Source: Pseudoips prasinana
Taxonomy: Eukaryota > Arthropoda > Insecta > Lepidoptera > Nolidae
Length of the DNA stretch: 64,000 bases
Reading direction: 5' to 3'
Assembly (NCBI GenBank): GCA_951640165.1
Contig: OX621255.1
Location: 992,001-1,056,000 of the forward strand
The notes under the pieces are model-generated. The model was not told the origin of the DNA, ran no database searches, and saw only the letters and a list, made by a program, of their open reading frames with translations. Position 1 is the first letter of the stretch, and every line of letters starts with the position of its first letter. Below, in pieces: positions 1-10,400 of the stretch. The position numbers were made by a program, and so were the translations under genes.

Positions 1-438
1 ATGTTTGTGCCAATATACATATTTAATAAAATAGATCTACAAAGCAGAACCCTGAATTCATTATTGCCTTGTTAAAAAAGAGATTGAAAAATGCTCTGTT
101 GGTTGGTAATTAAGAATATATGGGATACGTTTCGATAGTTACTATAGTAATGTTAGTTGATATTTAGCATTATATAAAGTGTAAAGTAAGTTTAAGTAAT
201 TAATAATAAGAGCACATCGTATGAATATAGAGAGAGAGAAAGTTTAGAGAGAGAAAGTCTCTAGGCATTCCTCTTACGTGCTAAGCTGCGACAGAGCGCG
301 TGCGTAAGTAGGTGTACGGTGGAAAACATCCAAGCACAACTCAAACCCCCGCACTGAAGGTCCCGTGCCTTCCCTAAACCTACATACCCCTAAAAACTCG
401 ATCGCTTAGCTCAGTTTGTCTCAAAATGGTTTTTGATG
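1..438. other. Unassigned AT-rich stretch
   Basis: No credible coding frame and no repeat partner that I recognise elsewhere in the window. A short GA-rich tract lies near 222-262. The part around 280-400 is more GC-rich but has no readable motif. Confidence 0.4.
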
Positions 439-454
439 ACTTACTCTTATAGTA

Positions 455-655
455 TGGGCAGTGGTTACCTTGGAGTCAGACTTAAACAAGCCACCCAGTA
501 GGCCTCTGTCATGGCTTAACGACTGTTGACTAAAGATTACAGCAGGGATTGACAGCTTAACGTGCCCTCCGAAGCACGGAGACGCTGAGAAATAAATCCA
601 CTTTGTTGGACACCCACGATATTTGCTTAACCTTACCAATCAATTACGGACCGGT
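455..655 (-). repeat. 5S-rRNA-derived SINE copy (minus)
   Basis: On the minus strand this contains a degraded 5S-like GGTTAAGCAA segment, followed by the body shared with the copies at 11.7, 16.5, 48.2 and 53.0 kb: a segment reading CTCCGTGCTTCGGAGGGCAC, then a GTCGTTAAGCCATGACAGAGGC tail split by a few changes. The 5S part is poor here, so membership rests mainly on the shared body and tail. Confidence 0.6.
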
Positions 656-872
656 GACAGCATCTGGCTATGAGTTGACTTAAGTACACTGTGTTTTTTA
701 CTATTTTAATTTCAAATAAATCCATAACCATACTTTTGCTTCAAAATTTTAATAGACTACTTCAGCACTTATTTTGTAAGAGATAAAAATATTTTTTAAA
801 TCAAGGAAAGGAAAAGTATTTTAAGTTTAGATCGCTAGCATCAGTAGACCCTGAGATATACTGCTATGACAT

Positions 873-1032
873 AATGTTTTCATACAGTCAACACAATGTG
901 TACCTAAATATCTATGTTACTAGAAATAATAATGTATACAACTATATTACGACAAACATGTTCTGACTATTTACAAGCGCTTTTTTAAAGTCTACGTGAA
1001 TAGAAATCTTTTTTATTTTATTTTATTTTATA
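873..1032 (+). repeat. LINE-B 3' UTR end, 5'-truncated
   Basis: Shares with 26.45-26.7 kb (minus) and 50.3-50.5 kb (plus) the segment running from a TACCTAAATATCTATG block through TTTACAAGCGC to a GTGAATA block and a TTTTATTTTA tail. The tail marks the 3' end of the retrotransposon. Only the last ~160 bp are present, as expected for a 5'-truncated insertion. Confidence 0.75.
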
Positions 1033-1530
1033 CGACCTACTGTACGAATCGACGGTCGCTTTTGACTATTTTGGTACGGAACCCAAATAAATGAAACAAA
1101 AGAAATCTCATTAGGCCTAAATATAATGAGGAAAATAAGAAAACCCAATTACTACAAACCTTTTTCATTACCTTTTAAAAAGCGATTCCGGCGTAATAAG
1201 ACGAAGAGTTGTTCTAAATTCAAAAACAATTCTTATTTCAAATTCGACGTAGAAGAGAAAGGTCGCGGTCCGTTATGAAATAAAGCCACGTTGGGGCATA
1301 GGGTCGCAAACATAAAACAAAATTTTCATCCGATAAGAACAGTAAGATATATTTCTCTATCCCTTCAGACAAGATGAGCCTGAGGAAATCTTGCTTAAAA
1401 TTATTGTGGAGGTTTCCTTACGTTTGCAGATAAAATAATATAATATGCATAAATAAAAGATATCGATTCATCTAGATTCCTTAGTTTCAACAAAATACAA
1501 AGATTTGGGCAGAAATAACATACAATTGGA
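1033..1530. other. Unassigned stretch
   Basis: AT-rich, with no ORF above background, no tRNA-like boxes and no partner recognised in the window. Confidence 0.4.
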
Positions 1531-1532
1531 CG

Positions 1533-1797
1533 GGCCTGTTGGCGTGGTTGGTAGATACGCTGCCTTTCACGCCGGAGGTCGTGGGTTCGATTCCCACCCG
1601 GGACAAATATTTGTGTGCATGAACATGTCTGTTTGTCCGGAGTCTGGGTGTAAATTATCTATATAAGTATGTATTTACAAAAGACAAAATAGTATATGTA
1701 GTATATCAGTTATCTGGTTTCCATAGTACAAGTTCTGCTTAGTTTGGATCAGATGACCGTGTGTGAATAATGTCCCAGGATATTGTATTTTTTTTAT
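1533..1797 (+). repeat. tRNA-derived SINE-A
   Basis: A tRNA-like head carries an A-box-like TGGCGTGGTTGG and a B box GGTTCGATTCC. The body holds CTATATAAGTATGTATTT and TATCAGTTATCTGGTTTCC, and the tail is T-rich. This is the best-preserved copy here. Others lie at 2.87 (minus), 12.82, 22.05/22.55 (minus, split), 33.9/34.27 (split) and 41.3 kb. SINEs of this kind are transcribed by RNA polymerase III from the internal A and B boxes and need a LINE reverse transcriptase to move. Confidence 0.85.
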
Positions 1798-1929
1798 TTA
1801 TTTAAAATTGCTAAGCTAAGCTAAGGAAAAAAGAAACAGAATACTGATAATCATACTTATATATTTCTAAATACATACATATTATAGTCAGTCATGCTTT
1901 TTTGGATGTTTGTAATGGATTAACTAAAT

Positions 1930-2508
1930 AAAACCGGCATAGTGCGTGTCGGACTCGCGCACGAAGAGTTCCGTAAAATTATCTATAAAAACGAGCATAA
2001 ATTCACGTATTAAAAAAAACTACTTACGAGATCTCGTTCAAACCAATTTTTGTTGTTAGTTTGCATGGTAATGTACATTATATATATTTTTTAGTTTTAT
2101 CATTCTCTTATTTTAATAGTTACGGGGGGGGGGGGGGGGGACACTCATTTTACAACTTTGAAAGTGTCTCTCGGGCAAACTATTCAGTTTAAAAAAAATG
2201 ATATTAGAAACCTCAATATCATTTTTGAAGACCTATCCATAGATGTATGGGTACGATGAAAAATTTTTTTGAATTTCAGTTTTATGTATGGAGAACGCCC
2301 AAAATTATTATTCTTTTTTTATTTTTGTATTATTATCTTAATGCGGTTCACAGAATACATCTACTTACCAAGTTTCAACAGTAGATATAGCTCTTATAGT
2401 TACGGAGAAAAGTGGCTATGACATACGGACGGACAGACAGACAGACAGACATGACGAATCTATAAGGGTTCCGTTTTTTGCCATTTGGCTACGGAACCCT
2501 AAAAAATA
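1930..2508 (+). repeat. ~0.6 kb dispersed repeat, copy 1 (G17 tract)
   Basis: One of three near full-length copies (others 5353-5950 minus, 24462-25058 plus). It begins with a GTCGGACTCGC block and ends in a short hairpin reading GTTCCG...CGGAACCCT. An internal G homopolymer is 17 long here (2124-2140). The class is uncertain: it has structured ends but no ORF, which suggests a non-autonomous DNA element. Confidence 0.75.
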
Positions 2509-2582
2509 GGCTTACAAAAATTACAATAATGTTGCCCTAGGTATAACTATGTGGTGACGGCGACGAATATCAGAATATCACC

Positions 2583-2700
2583 CGATCAAATCAAATCAAA
2601 TTTATTTTGTGAATATACGTTATGAATACAGGTGATATTGATAATAAAATAAAGTACATCCATGTTCTGCCTGTTGGGCATACAAAATTATATTCATAAA
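2583..2700 (-). repeat. 5'-truncated LINE tail with ATCAA repeat
   Basis: Starts with three tandem ATCAA units and then AATTTATTTTG. Read on the minus strand this is a 3' UTR ending in a short-repeat tail, typical of CR1/Jockey-like insertions. No coding part is left. Confidence 0.5.
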
Positions 2701-2739
2701 AACACTACTACACTGTACTTACATCTCATCACGTGCGGT

Positions 2740-2866
2740 GCGTAGAAATTGACCCGAGGGAATACCTACCAGAGGACGGGCAGCAGTTTTTTTCCAAATA
2801 CTACGACTATCATACTGCGATTGTCATCCCCTCTGGCAAGCGTGGCGATTATGAATATCCCCCAAT
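2740..2866 (-). repeat. Dispersed repeat F (minus)
   Basis: Holds CTGGCAAGCGTGGCGATTAT and GGAATACCTACCA, which recur inverted at 3100-3185 and 16735-16895 and direct at 41010-41110. Together with the 3.1 kb copy it forms a local inverted pair around SINE-A. Confidence 0.55.
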
Positions 2867-2867
2867 A

Positions 2868-3072
2868 GTGCTATGGAAACCAGATAACTGATATACTACA
2901 TATACTATTTTTCTGTTGTATATAAATACTTATTTAGATAATTTACATCCAGACTCTGGATAAACAGACATGTTCATGCACAAAAATATCTATTCCGGAT
3001 GGGAATTGAACCCGCGACCTGCGGCGTGAAAGGCAGCCTATCTATCAACCACGCAAACAGCCCGTCAAAATG
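2868..3072 (-). repeat. tRNA-derived SINE-A (minus)
   Basis: Reverse complement of the 1.53 kb element. The GGAAACCAGATAACTGATAT block comes first and the inverted B box (GGGAATTGAACCC) near 3000. It lies between two inverted pieces of repeat F, suggesting insertion into or beside an older element. Confidence 0.75.
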
Positions 3073-3084
3073 TTCGATACTTCA

Positions 3085-3215
3085 TCATAACAGCTGTAAG
3101 AAGGCCACTGCTGGACAAAAGCCTCACCCAAGAATCGTATTGGGGGATATTCATAATCGCCACGCTTGCCAGAGGTGTCCTCTGCTTAGTTTAGGATCAG
3201 ATGGCCATGTATGAA
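3085..3215 (+). repeat. Dispersed repeat F with SINE-A end
   Basis: Contains CCACTGCTGGACAAAAGCCT and ATAATCGCCACGCTTG, both shared with 16.74 kb. It then passes into a short SINE-A 3' piece (TTAGGATCAGATGGCC). Confidence 0.5.
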
Positions 3216-3254
3216 TAATAAAAAATAAAATTAAATAAAATATTCAAAATACTA

Positions 3255-3605
3255 AACCAATATGTAGTGTTAATCCCGCAAATTGTCAGTTAGATCATGC
3301 CGAACGCAATTTGCACCGCCCTCCCGCCCACAAAAATGTGCACATGCAAGAAGGACAATATAAAAAAGCAAATTACATGCGCTAGTATAATGATACCCAA
3401 CACGTGTTTCAGTCCACCACGGACCATTCTCAAGAGCTGCTAACTCGTCGAGTGCTCGAATGAGACATGTCTCGGCCGGGAGGGCGGTGCAAATTGCATC
3501 CCGGCATGATTAAACTGATAATTAGCGGAACTAACACTACATATAGATTTAGTATTTTGTTTGTTATGGATTTCCGCAAAGTAACGCCTAATTCCATTAC
3601 TTAAA
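3255..3605. repeat. Fold-back (long-TIR) element, copy 1
   Basis: The left arm (about 3268-3345) and the right arm (about 3474-3570) are inverted copies of each other. Both hold GTAGTGTTAATTCCGC-like and GCAATTTGCACCGCCCTCCC sequence. The right outer end carries AGTAACGCCTAATTCC. The centre has a 12-bp palindrome at 3462-3473 where other copies have a larger hairpin. It has no ORF and is a non-autonomous palindromic element. Partial copies lie at 17.7 and 25.4 kb. Confidence 0.75.
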
Positions 3606-3715
3606 ATAAATATAATAAAATCCCAAGATATTATTTTACTATACGAGTCAATAATGACTTGTATACAAAAATAATAATACTAATTAATTAATTGGTATTA
3701 ATACCAATTAACCGC
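3606..3715. other. AT-rich spacer with 24-nt palindrome
   Basis: Positions 3688-3711 form a perfect 24-nt palindrome centred on TATTAATA. Nothing else is readable here. Confidence 0.45.
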
Positions 3716-3719
3716 TGCC

Positions 3720-3835
3720 TATATAATATTATGACTGGTAATTGTGGAGATCCTTGGGGTAGGCTTTTGTCCAGGAGCGCGAGTAGACGTCCACCTTTTG
3801 GCTGGAGTGGTGATGGTAGTGATGACATATATATT
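3720..3835 (+). repeat. RTE-type LINE 3' end fragment
   Basis: Encodes a broken version of the usual RTE C-terminus (a QLWRSLG-like stretch from AATTGTGGAGATCCTTGGGG), followed by the TGATGGTAGTGATGA tail. It resembles the ends at 20.2 (minus) and 28.3 kb. Confidence 0.6.
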
Positions 3836-3839
3836 TGAT

Positions 3840-4535
3840 TTTCAACTGTAAATGCTTTTTCTCGTATTGTATTATAATTTATTTTAACATATTTTACTAG
3901 AGTGTTACATATGCATAGCACACTATAACCGCTGACTAGCATTTACCCCATTGTTACACTTCGCAACAGCGAGTCACACGAAGGCGCTTAATCAGCATAG
4001 CCGGAAAGCAACGTGACCACCGCTGTACCGGACACCCGAAGCCCGCTCCTCGGCTCCGTGGGACCGGCCACTTCCTACTCAACCATCGAACGGTCGTCAC
4101 CTAATTAACTTAGTTCATATAATTTTATTGTAATTCCTTGATAAGTAAAATAAATTATTTTAAGTTTGATCTTGTATTTTTTTGGGTCCTTGGCTGTCGA
4201 CTTTAATATCTAGAGTAAAAATATCTTAACGGCTCGATGATTGCTAACAGACTCCTTATGAACTAAACAAAAAGCCGCCGTAAGCTAATCTCTAAGTAAT
4301 TAACAAACCTAAACAAATATTGAAGCCACAGTAACTTGAACATTGTTACGAACAGAAATCAAGTAATTAGTAACAAAGTTGTATTAGTTGTTAAGTTACA
4401 GGCTAACCATGTAGACACATCATGGCTGTTTAAATTTAGTTTCCAATTTTCAGTGACAGTTGTAATATTAAATTGTATTATAAAACTTATGTGGTGTGAC
4501 TTTGAGAGACAGAATTCGAAATACTGATGTAAGAG
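3840..4535. other. Unassigned stretch
   Basis: No repeat partner recognised. A GC-richer patch at 3960-4100 has no clear coding frame. The short frame at 4336-4527 has no recognisable family features. Confidence 0.35.
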
Positions 4536-4539
4536 AGCG

Positions 4540-4885
4540 ATGTGGTGTGAAAGAGGATGTAGTCACAAAGATTGAGAATGGTATGCTGAGATGGTTTGGC
4601 CATTTAAAAAAGATTAATGAAAGAAGATTGACATGAAGTATACTTGGGCTGTGTGAATGGGACAACCGGAAGGGGAAGACCTCGTCGAACATTCTCTGAC
4701 CAAATTGGAGATGTTCTCAAGAAAGGGCAGGTCAGAAGTACCCTAAACCGGCGAGCATGTATGAAGAATATAATGACAGTAATCGAGGCAAAAGAGATGT
4801 GCGCAAAGATTGTGACAAAAGGAAATCCGTTGTCTCTGCCTACCCCTCTGGGAAACAGACGTGAGTCTGAGTATGTATTATACAA
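4540..4885 (+). pseudogene. RTE-like LINE reverse-transcriptase tail
   Basis: Degenerate coding remnant. Readable stretches include LRWFGHL near 4580 and then, in another frame, [20 protein letters not shown] (near 4671-4730), RACMKNIM and a final SLPTPLGN. In RTE-like elements these lie after the RT domain at the C-terminus of the endonuclease-RT protein. The frames are broken and the rest of the element is missing. The same tail recurs at 17.1, 48.9 (minus), 51.6 (minus), 54.9 and 62.1 kb (minus), so this family was very active here. Confidence 0.8.
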
Positions 4886-4889
4886 CTTA

Positions 4890-5350
4890 GTCTTACGGAC
4901 AACTAAAATAAACTCGATCTAAAACTAGCAAACAATGCGATCAAATAAATTTCTTCTATTGTTTCCAAACTCTTGCAATGATATTTATTTAATGGCTCCA
5001 TGGGTCTGAAAGACATGGCACAACATTGTTTTAAGCTTTGGGAATGGCGTTAATCCTAAAGCTAACAGGCGACGCAATCTAATTAATTACTCGCTGTGTT
5101 TCTATACTTTATGGGGATATTTATTTAATTAATGGTGTTAAAATATGACCGAGAGACATGGGTAAAGGACTTTTTTAAGTGTTCATGAAAATGACTGATT
5201 TCCTGATTTTAGTTACAAATGAACACACTAAGCCCACTGGTGGTTCGTGAAATGTTGAACGTATTAAAGAGCTTAAAAATGGTACAGATATATTGTCAAA
5301 ATACGTCTATGGTCAAACCGGCTTAGCTGGTAAAGAATAAGAATAGTTCT
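4890..5350. other. Unassigned stretch
   Basis: AT-rich. I see no ORF, SINE boxes or partner repeat. Confidence 0.35.
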
Positions 5351-5352
5351 TT

Positions 5353-5950
5353 TTAGGGTTCCGTAGCCAAATGGCAAATAACGGAACCCTTATAGATTCG
5401 TCATGTCTGTCTGTCCGTCCGTCCGTATGTCACAGCCACTTTTTTCCGAATCTATAAGAGCTGTACTGTTGAAACTTGGTACGTAGATGTATTCTGTTAA
5501 CCGCACTAAGATTTTCACACCAAAATAGAAAAAGAATAATAATTTTGGGGGTTCCCCATACTTAGAACTGAAACTCAAATAATTTTTTTTCATCGTACCC
5601 ATACATGTAGGGTATTTATGGATGAGCCTTCAAAAATTATATTGCGGGTCCTAATATATTTCTTTTCTAAACTGAATAGTTTGTGCGAGAGACACTTCCA
5701 AAGTGGAAAAATGGAAAAATGAGTGCCCCCCTGTTACTTCTAAAATAAGAGAATGATAAAACCTAAAAAAATATATGATGTACATTACCATGTAAACTAA
5801 CAACGAAAATTGGTTTGAAAGAGATCTAGTAAGTAGTTTTTTTTTATGCGTCATAAACCGAAAACCGCAATTTACCTCTCATTTAATCAACTGAAATACT
5901 TGCTGCTGCGGAACCCTTCATGGGCGAGTCCGACTCGAACTTGGCTGGGT
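5353..5950 (-). repeat. ~0.6 kb dispersed repeat, copy 2
   Basis: Inverted relative to 1930-2508. It begins with the AGGGTTCCG...CGGAACCCT hairpin and ends at the GCGAGTCCGACTCG block. The internal homopolymer is 6 long here (CCCCCC near 5726-5731). Confidence 0.75.
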
Positions 5951-5954
5951 TTTA

Positions 5955-6105
5955 AAACAAAGATAACAAGATACGGCCCGCCACTCATGGCGATGAGCGC
6001 CAGTGTACATAAGCCGACAAATTGTACTCACCAGTCGAGGTCTCGAGATCTCAACTGGAGATCGCAGTATGATAGTCATAGAATGCTGCCATTTCTCTGG
6101 TATAT
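5955..6105 (+). repeat. Repeat F relative
   Basis: Holds GATCGCAGTATGATAGTCAT and a GCTGCC block resembling 16.82-16.88 kb. It has diverged and no boundaries are clear. Confidence 0.35.
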
Positions 6106-6107
6106 AA

Positions 6108-6393
6108 AATAAAAAATTAAATAGGTTTTTAGTCACGTAAACTTTAAAAAAGCGCTTGTAAATAGTCAGAACATGTTTGTAGTAATATAGTTGTATACAT
6201 TATTATTTCTAGTAACATAGATATTTAGGTACACATTGTATGAAAACATTTATAAAATTTATTTTATAATAGCAATCATATTTAGCTAGCTCGTTTCAAG
6301 TTATTGTCAAGAGATTATGTCTAATTATCTAGTTTAAGTCTAATATTTTTACTACAATACTACTGTCAATGGTTCTGTCTATATTAAGGTATT
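6108..6393 (-). repeat. LINE-B 3' UTR, left part, split by gypsy
   Basis: Reverse complement of the LINE-B 3' UTR seen at 26.46-26.83 and 50.2-50.5 kb. It runs up to GGTATT, where the LTR retrotransposon begins, and resumes at 11254 with GTATTATTATTATGACGG. The uninterrupted paralogues confirm the join. Confidence 0.85.
6389..6393. repeat. Target-site duplication GTATT, left copy
   Basis: GTATT before the 5' LTR matches GTATT at 11254-11258 after the 3' LTR. Empty paralogous sites at 26.75 kb and 50.26 kb hold GTATT once. Confidence 0.9.
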
Positions 6394-6586
6394 TGTAGCG
6401 ACTGTATATCGCACATAATATCACGTATTTAGATAAGGCACATTTATTGATTAAGCTTAGCGATAAAATAAGACAGTATTTTACACGTACAACATTAGTA
6501 TTTAAACCCTTTTTATATCTTAAATAAATCAGACTAAAATACCATCTTGTTGTCTCATTATTACTCTTGCCAAATCATTTGGCAAA
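6394..6586 (+). repeat. 5' LTR
   Basis: 193 bp, starting TGTAGCGACTG and ending TTTGGCAAA. I found no difference from the 3' LTR. A TATATC box lies at 6514-6519 and AATAAA at 6523-6528, so promoter and poly(A) signal nearly overlap in a short U3-R. The end is a 9+1+9 palindrome at 6567-6585. Confidence 0.95.
6514..6528 (+). promoter_or_regulatory. LTR TATA-like box and poly(A) signal
   Basis: TATATC (6514-6519) is followed at once by AATAAA (6523-6528) and then an ATCAGAC that could serve as an initiator. Compact arthropod Ty3 LTRs often look like this. Start and cleavage sites are inferred. The same layout recurs in the 3' LTR. Confidence 0.4.
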
Positions 6587-6587
6587 T

Positions 6588-6603
6588 TGGTGACCCCGTG
6601 AAG
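6588..6603 (+). promoter_or_regulatory. Primer-binding site, Trp-tRNA type
   Basis: TGGTGACCCCG directly follows the 5' LTR with a one-base gap. Its first 11 bases equal the start of the tRNA-Trp primer site known from avian retroviruses and from CsRn1-like elements. After that the match to the classical site weakens. It would prime minus-strand cDNA synthesis. Confidence 0.7.
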
Positions 6604-6616
6604 AAAAACACGCAAC

Positions 6617-7456
6617 ATGACTCAACCAACGTGCAAATCAAGCACCAACCAACATGAAACACTCGAAATAGCAGCTGGCACCGGCATTCTGTCCCGCATT
6701 CCGGAGTTTTGGAAGGACCAACCCAGATTATGGTTTACACAACTCGAAGCCATATTAGCACCACAGAAGCAAGGCGACGATTACAAGTATTATACGGTGG
6801 TGGCGAAGCTATCCAAGGAAGAAATACTACAGGTTAGTGACCTTATTAGCTGCCCGCCATCTACAGAAAAGTATAAGACCATCAAGGAACGTCTAATCGA
6901 CTGCTATGAAGAATCAGAACAGCGTCAATTTCAAAAATTATTGTCTGAAATGGACCTCGGCGATCAAAAACCATTACAACTTCTACGCAAGATGCAAGTT
7001 TTGGGTAAAGGAAAAATCGGCGATGAAACCATCAAACTACTATGGTTGAGACTTTTACCACCATCAGTTACTACAGTTCTAGCTGTCACAGAGGACATGG
7101 ACGTCAATAAGATGAGCCAGATTGCCGACAAAATATTATTAAATTCAAAACTTACTGAGGTATCAGCCGTAAACGAAAATATAAATAAAACAGACGACGG
7201 TGCAATGAACTGCATATTAGCCCAATTAGCAAAAATGCAATTGGAACTAAATACAATTCAGCGCAATCATAGAGACTATCGACGCAGCACTCCAAGTTAC
7301 TATAAGCGTCAACATTCTCCATCGAGGTCAAGAGCAAGCAGTCGGGAAAGAAGACACCTTTGTTTCTACCACGATAAATTTAGAAAACACGCTAAAAAAT
7401 GTGTTAAGCCATGTGATTGGAAACAGGAAAGTAACTCAAGGAACCAGGGAAACTAA
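6617..7456 (+). CDS. gag: Gag-like protein of the gypsy element
   Basis: 279 residues. This is the structural protein expected to assemble the virus-like particle and bind element RNA in the cytoplasm. The N-terminal two thirds (around residues 17-190) read like the retrotransposon gag domain, with FWKDQPRLWFTQLEA near the start. A coiled segment with Q/L-rich sequence follows at about 195-215. A basic R/S-rich stretch (about 220-245) precedes a zinc-knuckle variant C-x2-H-x9-C-x3-C at about 250-268. That CHCC pattern differs from the usual CCHC and is typical of CsRn1-like elements. The ATG is the first after the primer site. The stop codon immediately follows a GGGAAAC heptamer (see frameshift entry). 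The frame is uninterrupted. Confidence 0.92.
   Translation: MTQPTCKSSTNQHETLEIAAGTGILSRIPEFWKDQPRLWFTQLEAILAPQKQGDDYKYYTVVAKLSKEEILQVSDLISCPPSTEKYKTIKERLIDCYEESEQRQFQKLLSEMDLGDQKPLQLLRKMQVLGKGKIGDETIKLLWLRLLPPSVTTVLAVTEDMDVNKMSQIADKILLNSKLTEVSAVNENINKTDDGAMNCILAQLAKMQLELNTIQRNHRDYRRSTPSYYKRQHSPSRSRASSRERRHLCFYHDKFRKHAKKCVKPCDWKQESNSRNQGN
7447..7453 (+). promoter_or_regulatory. -1 ribosomal frameshift heptamer GGGAAAC
   Basis: Read in the gag frame it is G GGA AAC, the canonical X XXY YYZ slip pattern, and the gag stop TAA follows directly at 7454-7456. A -1 slip enters the pol frame, which is open from 7435 and leads into the protease. The overlap of the frames is only 22 bases, so the slip must fall here. 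A downstream stem-loop was not resolved by eye. Confidence 0.75.
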
Positions 7457-10400
7457 CTAAAGCACAGACTACGGCGGATCTCTGTGCTATTCACCCGTCC
7501 AACTGCCTCACTATTACCGACCGAAAAAGTGGTATGAGATTTTTGATTGACACGGGAGCAAACATTTCAGTTATTAGCAAGCCACAGAGACCTTCATCTA
7601 TACAAAGTGAACAATACACACTTTATGCCGCTAATGGTACAAAAATCAAGACATATGGTGAAAAAACACTCACTTTAAACTTGGGGCTACGTAGACGTTT
7701 TACGTGGATCTTCGTCATCGCCGATGTAACGCAACCAATTATCGGCGCGGATTTTTTAGAGTATTACAAGTTATTAGTCAACATAGCTGGTCGGAAACTT
7801 ATTGACAGGGTAACTGAGCTGACGACGCCTGCAACCCTGACCAAATCGACGCAGCAATCAATTCGGACTATTTACGTTGGAAACAATCGGCGCATTACTC
7901 AACTTTTAAAAAAATATGAGGATATTACGAAAATTTCTTCCCTCCACACTACTCCAAAACACAAGATTAAGCATCACATTATCACTAAAGGACCGCCTGT
8001 ATCAGCACGTGCAAGACCATTACCTCCTGATAAATATCATACAGCCAAAAAGGAATTTCGGAATATGATGGAGCTTGGCATTTGTCGCCCTTCGGACAGC
8101 CCATGGGCCAGTCCTTTACATATGGTTAAGAAAAAGAATGGCGAATGGAGACCATGTGGAGATTATCGAATGCTCAATAACGTGACTGTACCTGATAAAT
8201 ACCCACTTCCACAATTGACAGATTTCACTTATATATTAGAGAAGAAAAAAATCTTTAGCAAAATCGATATTCGGAAGGCCTACCACTGTATTCCTGTGCA
8301 AGATGTGGAAAAAACTGCCATTATCACTCCTTTTGGACTTTTTGAATATTTAAAAATGCCTTTTGGTCTACGCAATGCAGCGCAAACATTCCAACGATTC
8401 ATGGACTCTCTATTCAGAGATTTAGACTTCGTATTCGTCTTTGTTGACGATTCAGACAATGAGCTTTTGCATTATCAGCATTTGGACACGGTTTTCAAAC
8501 GCTTACAGGAGAATGAAGTAACTATTAATCTCGAAAAATGTGACTTTCTTAAGAGCGAAATAGATTTCTTAGGTTATCATATAACGAGCCAAGGAATATG
8601 CCCAACTGAGGAAAAGTACAAGGCAATTATGGAATTCCCTAAGCCAAAGACAGTCAAAGAATTAAGGAGATTTTTAGGCATGATTAATTTTTATAGAAAT
8701 AACCTTCCACACGCCGCTGACTATCAAAACATTCTAAACGACTATCTGCACGACTCTAAAAAGAACGATAATTCTCCTATTCCTTGGACAACAGAGGCCA
8801 AAAAAGCTTTTGATAAATGCAAGGAAAACATTTTGAACGCAGTATCGACAGTTCATCCCTCCCGCACCGCCCCACTGGCCCTTATGACGGATGCCAGTTC
8901 TACCTGTGTTGGCGCGGTTCTACAACAAAAGTCTGGACGTAATTGGGAACCATTAGGATTTTTCTCTAAAAAGTTAAGTGTAACTCAACAAAAATACTCA
9001 ACATTCGATAGAGAGTTGCTCGGAGTATATATGGCAGTCAAGCATTTTCAAAGGTTAATTGAAGGAAGAGAGTTTACAATTTTCACTGATCACCGACCTT
9101 TGACTTACGCATTTTCTCAAAAACCATCATCGAATGATACGCCACGGCGAGTACGTCAATTAGATTTTATTTCGCAATATTGCACCAATATTCAACACAT
9201 TAGCGGACGTGATAATATTGTTGCAGACGCACTATCACGTATAGAACAAATTGATATGCCATCACCATTTAATTATGCTGACTTAGCGCGATGCCAACTG
9301 AATGACCAAGAATTAATTAGACTTCGTGACAATAAGAATTTGAAATTTAATAACATCATGCTTCCGGGTTCTACACAAAGCATCAGCTGCGACACATCTA
9401 CTGGAAAAAATCGTCCTTATTTACCAGAAAAATTTCGAAGACAAGTTTTTGACGTCATTCATGGACTGAGTCATCCTGGGAAGAAAACTACTAGAAAATT
9501 GATAACTCAAAGATATTTATGGTCATGTATGAACAAAGATATCAATAACTGGTGTAAATCGTGCATAGCTTGCCAGAAATCAAAAATACAACGCCACACA
9601 ATATCACCTGTTGGCAACTTCATGCCATCGCAACGGTTCGAACATTTGCACATGGATATTGTGGGTCCTCTCCCTATTTCGGAAGGAAAACGATATTTAA
9701 TTACAATCATAGATCGTTGTACTTCATGGCCGGAAGTAATTCCGGTTGAAGATATCACCGCCGAAAGGATAGCCCACGCACTATATGAAACATGGATATC
9801 AAGGTTCGGATGCCCATTACGCATTACGACGGATCAAGGTCGACAATTTGAATCAAGAATATTTGAGTCACTTTCACAATTTTTAGGAGTACACAAAATT
9901 AGGACAACGCTTTATCACCCACAAGCAAATGGAATGATAGAGAGATTTCATAGAACCTTAAAAGCAGCGCTCATGACAAAGGGATCTAACGCTAATTGGA
10001 TGAAAGAAATTCCTACGGTTCTACTTGGTTTGCGAAGTTGTGTACGCTAAGATACAGGATATAGCGCAGTAGAGATGACATACGGCGCGTCTATAAGACT
10101 CCCTGGGGATTTTTTCGAATCATCACACCAACCTTCTACATACGAAGAATTAGTTAAAAATATTCAAAAGGACATCAGTCATATGATATCAGTACCAAAA
10201 CGTAAGAAGCAAAGCCGAGCAATTTTCATTCATCCCGAGCTCAAGGAATGCTCACACGTATTTGTGCGATGCGACAGAATAAAAAAAAGTCTAACACCCC
10301 CCTATGAAGGACCTTTCCCAGTGACAAAAAGAATGAACAAAGCATATGCCATTAAGATTGGAGATAAGGAAACAATAATATCAATAGACAGATTAAAACC

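Noticed and set aside
9507..9824. 105-residue minus-strand frame
   Set aside because: It is the complement of the integrase coding region of pol.
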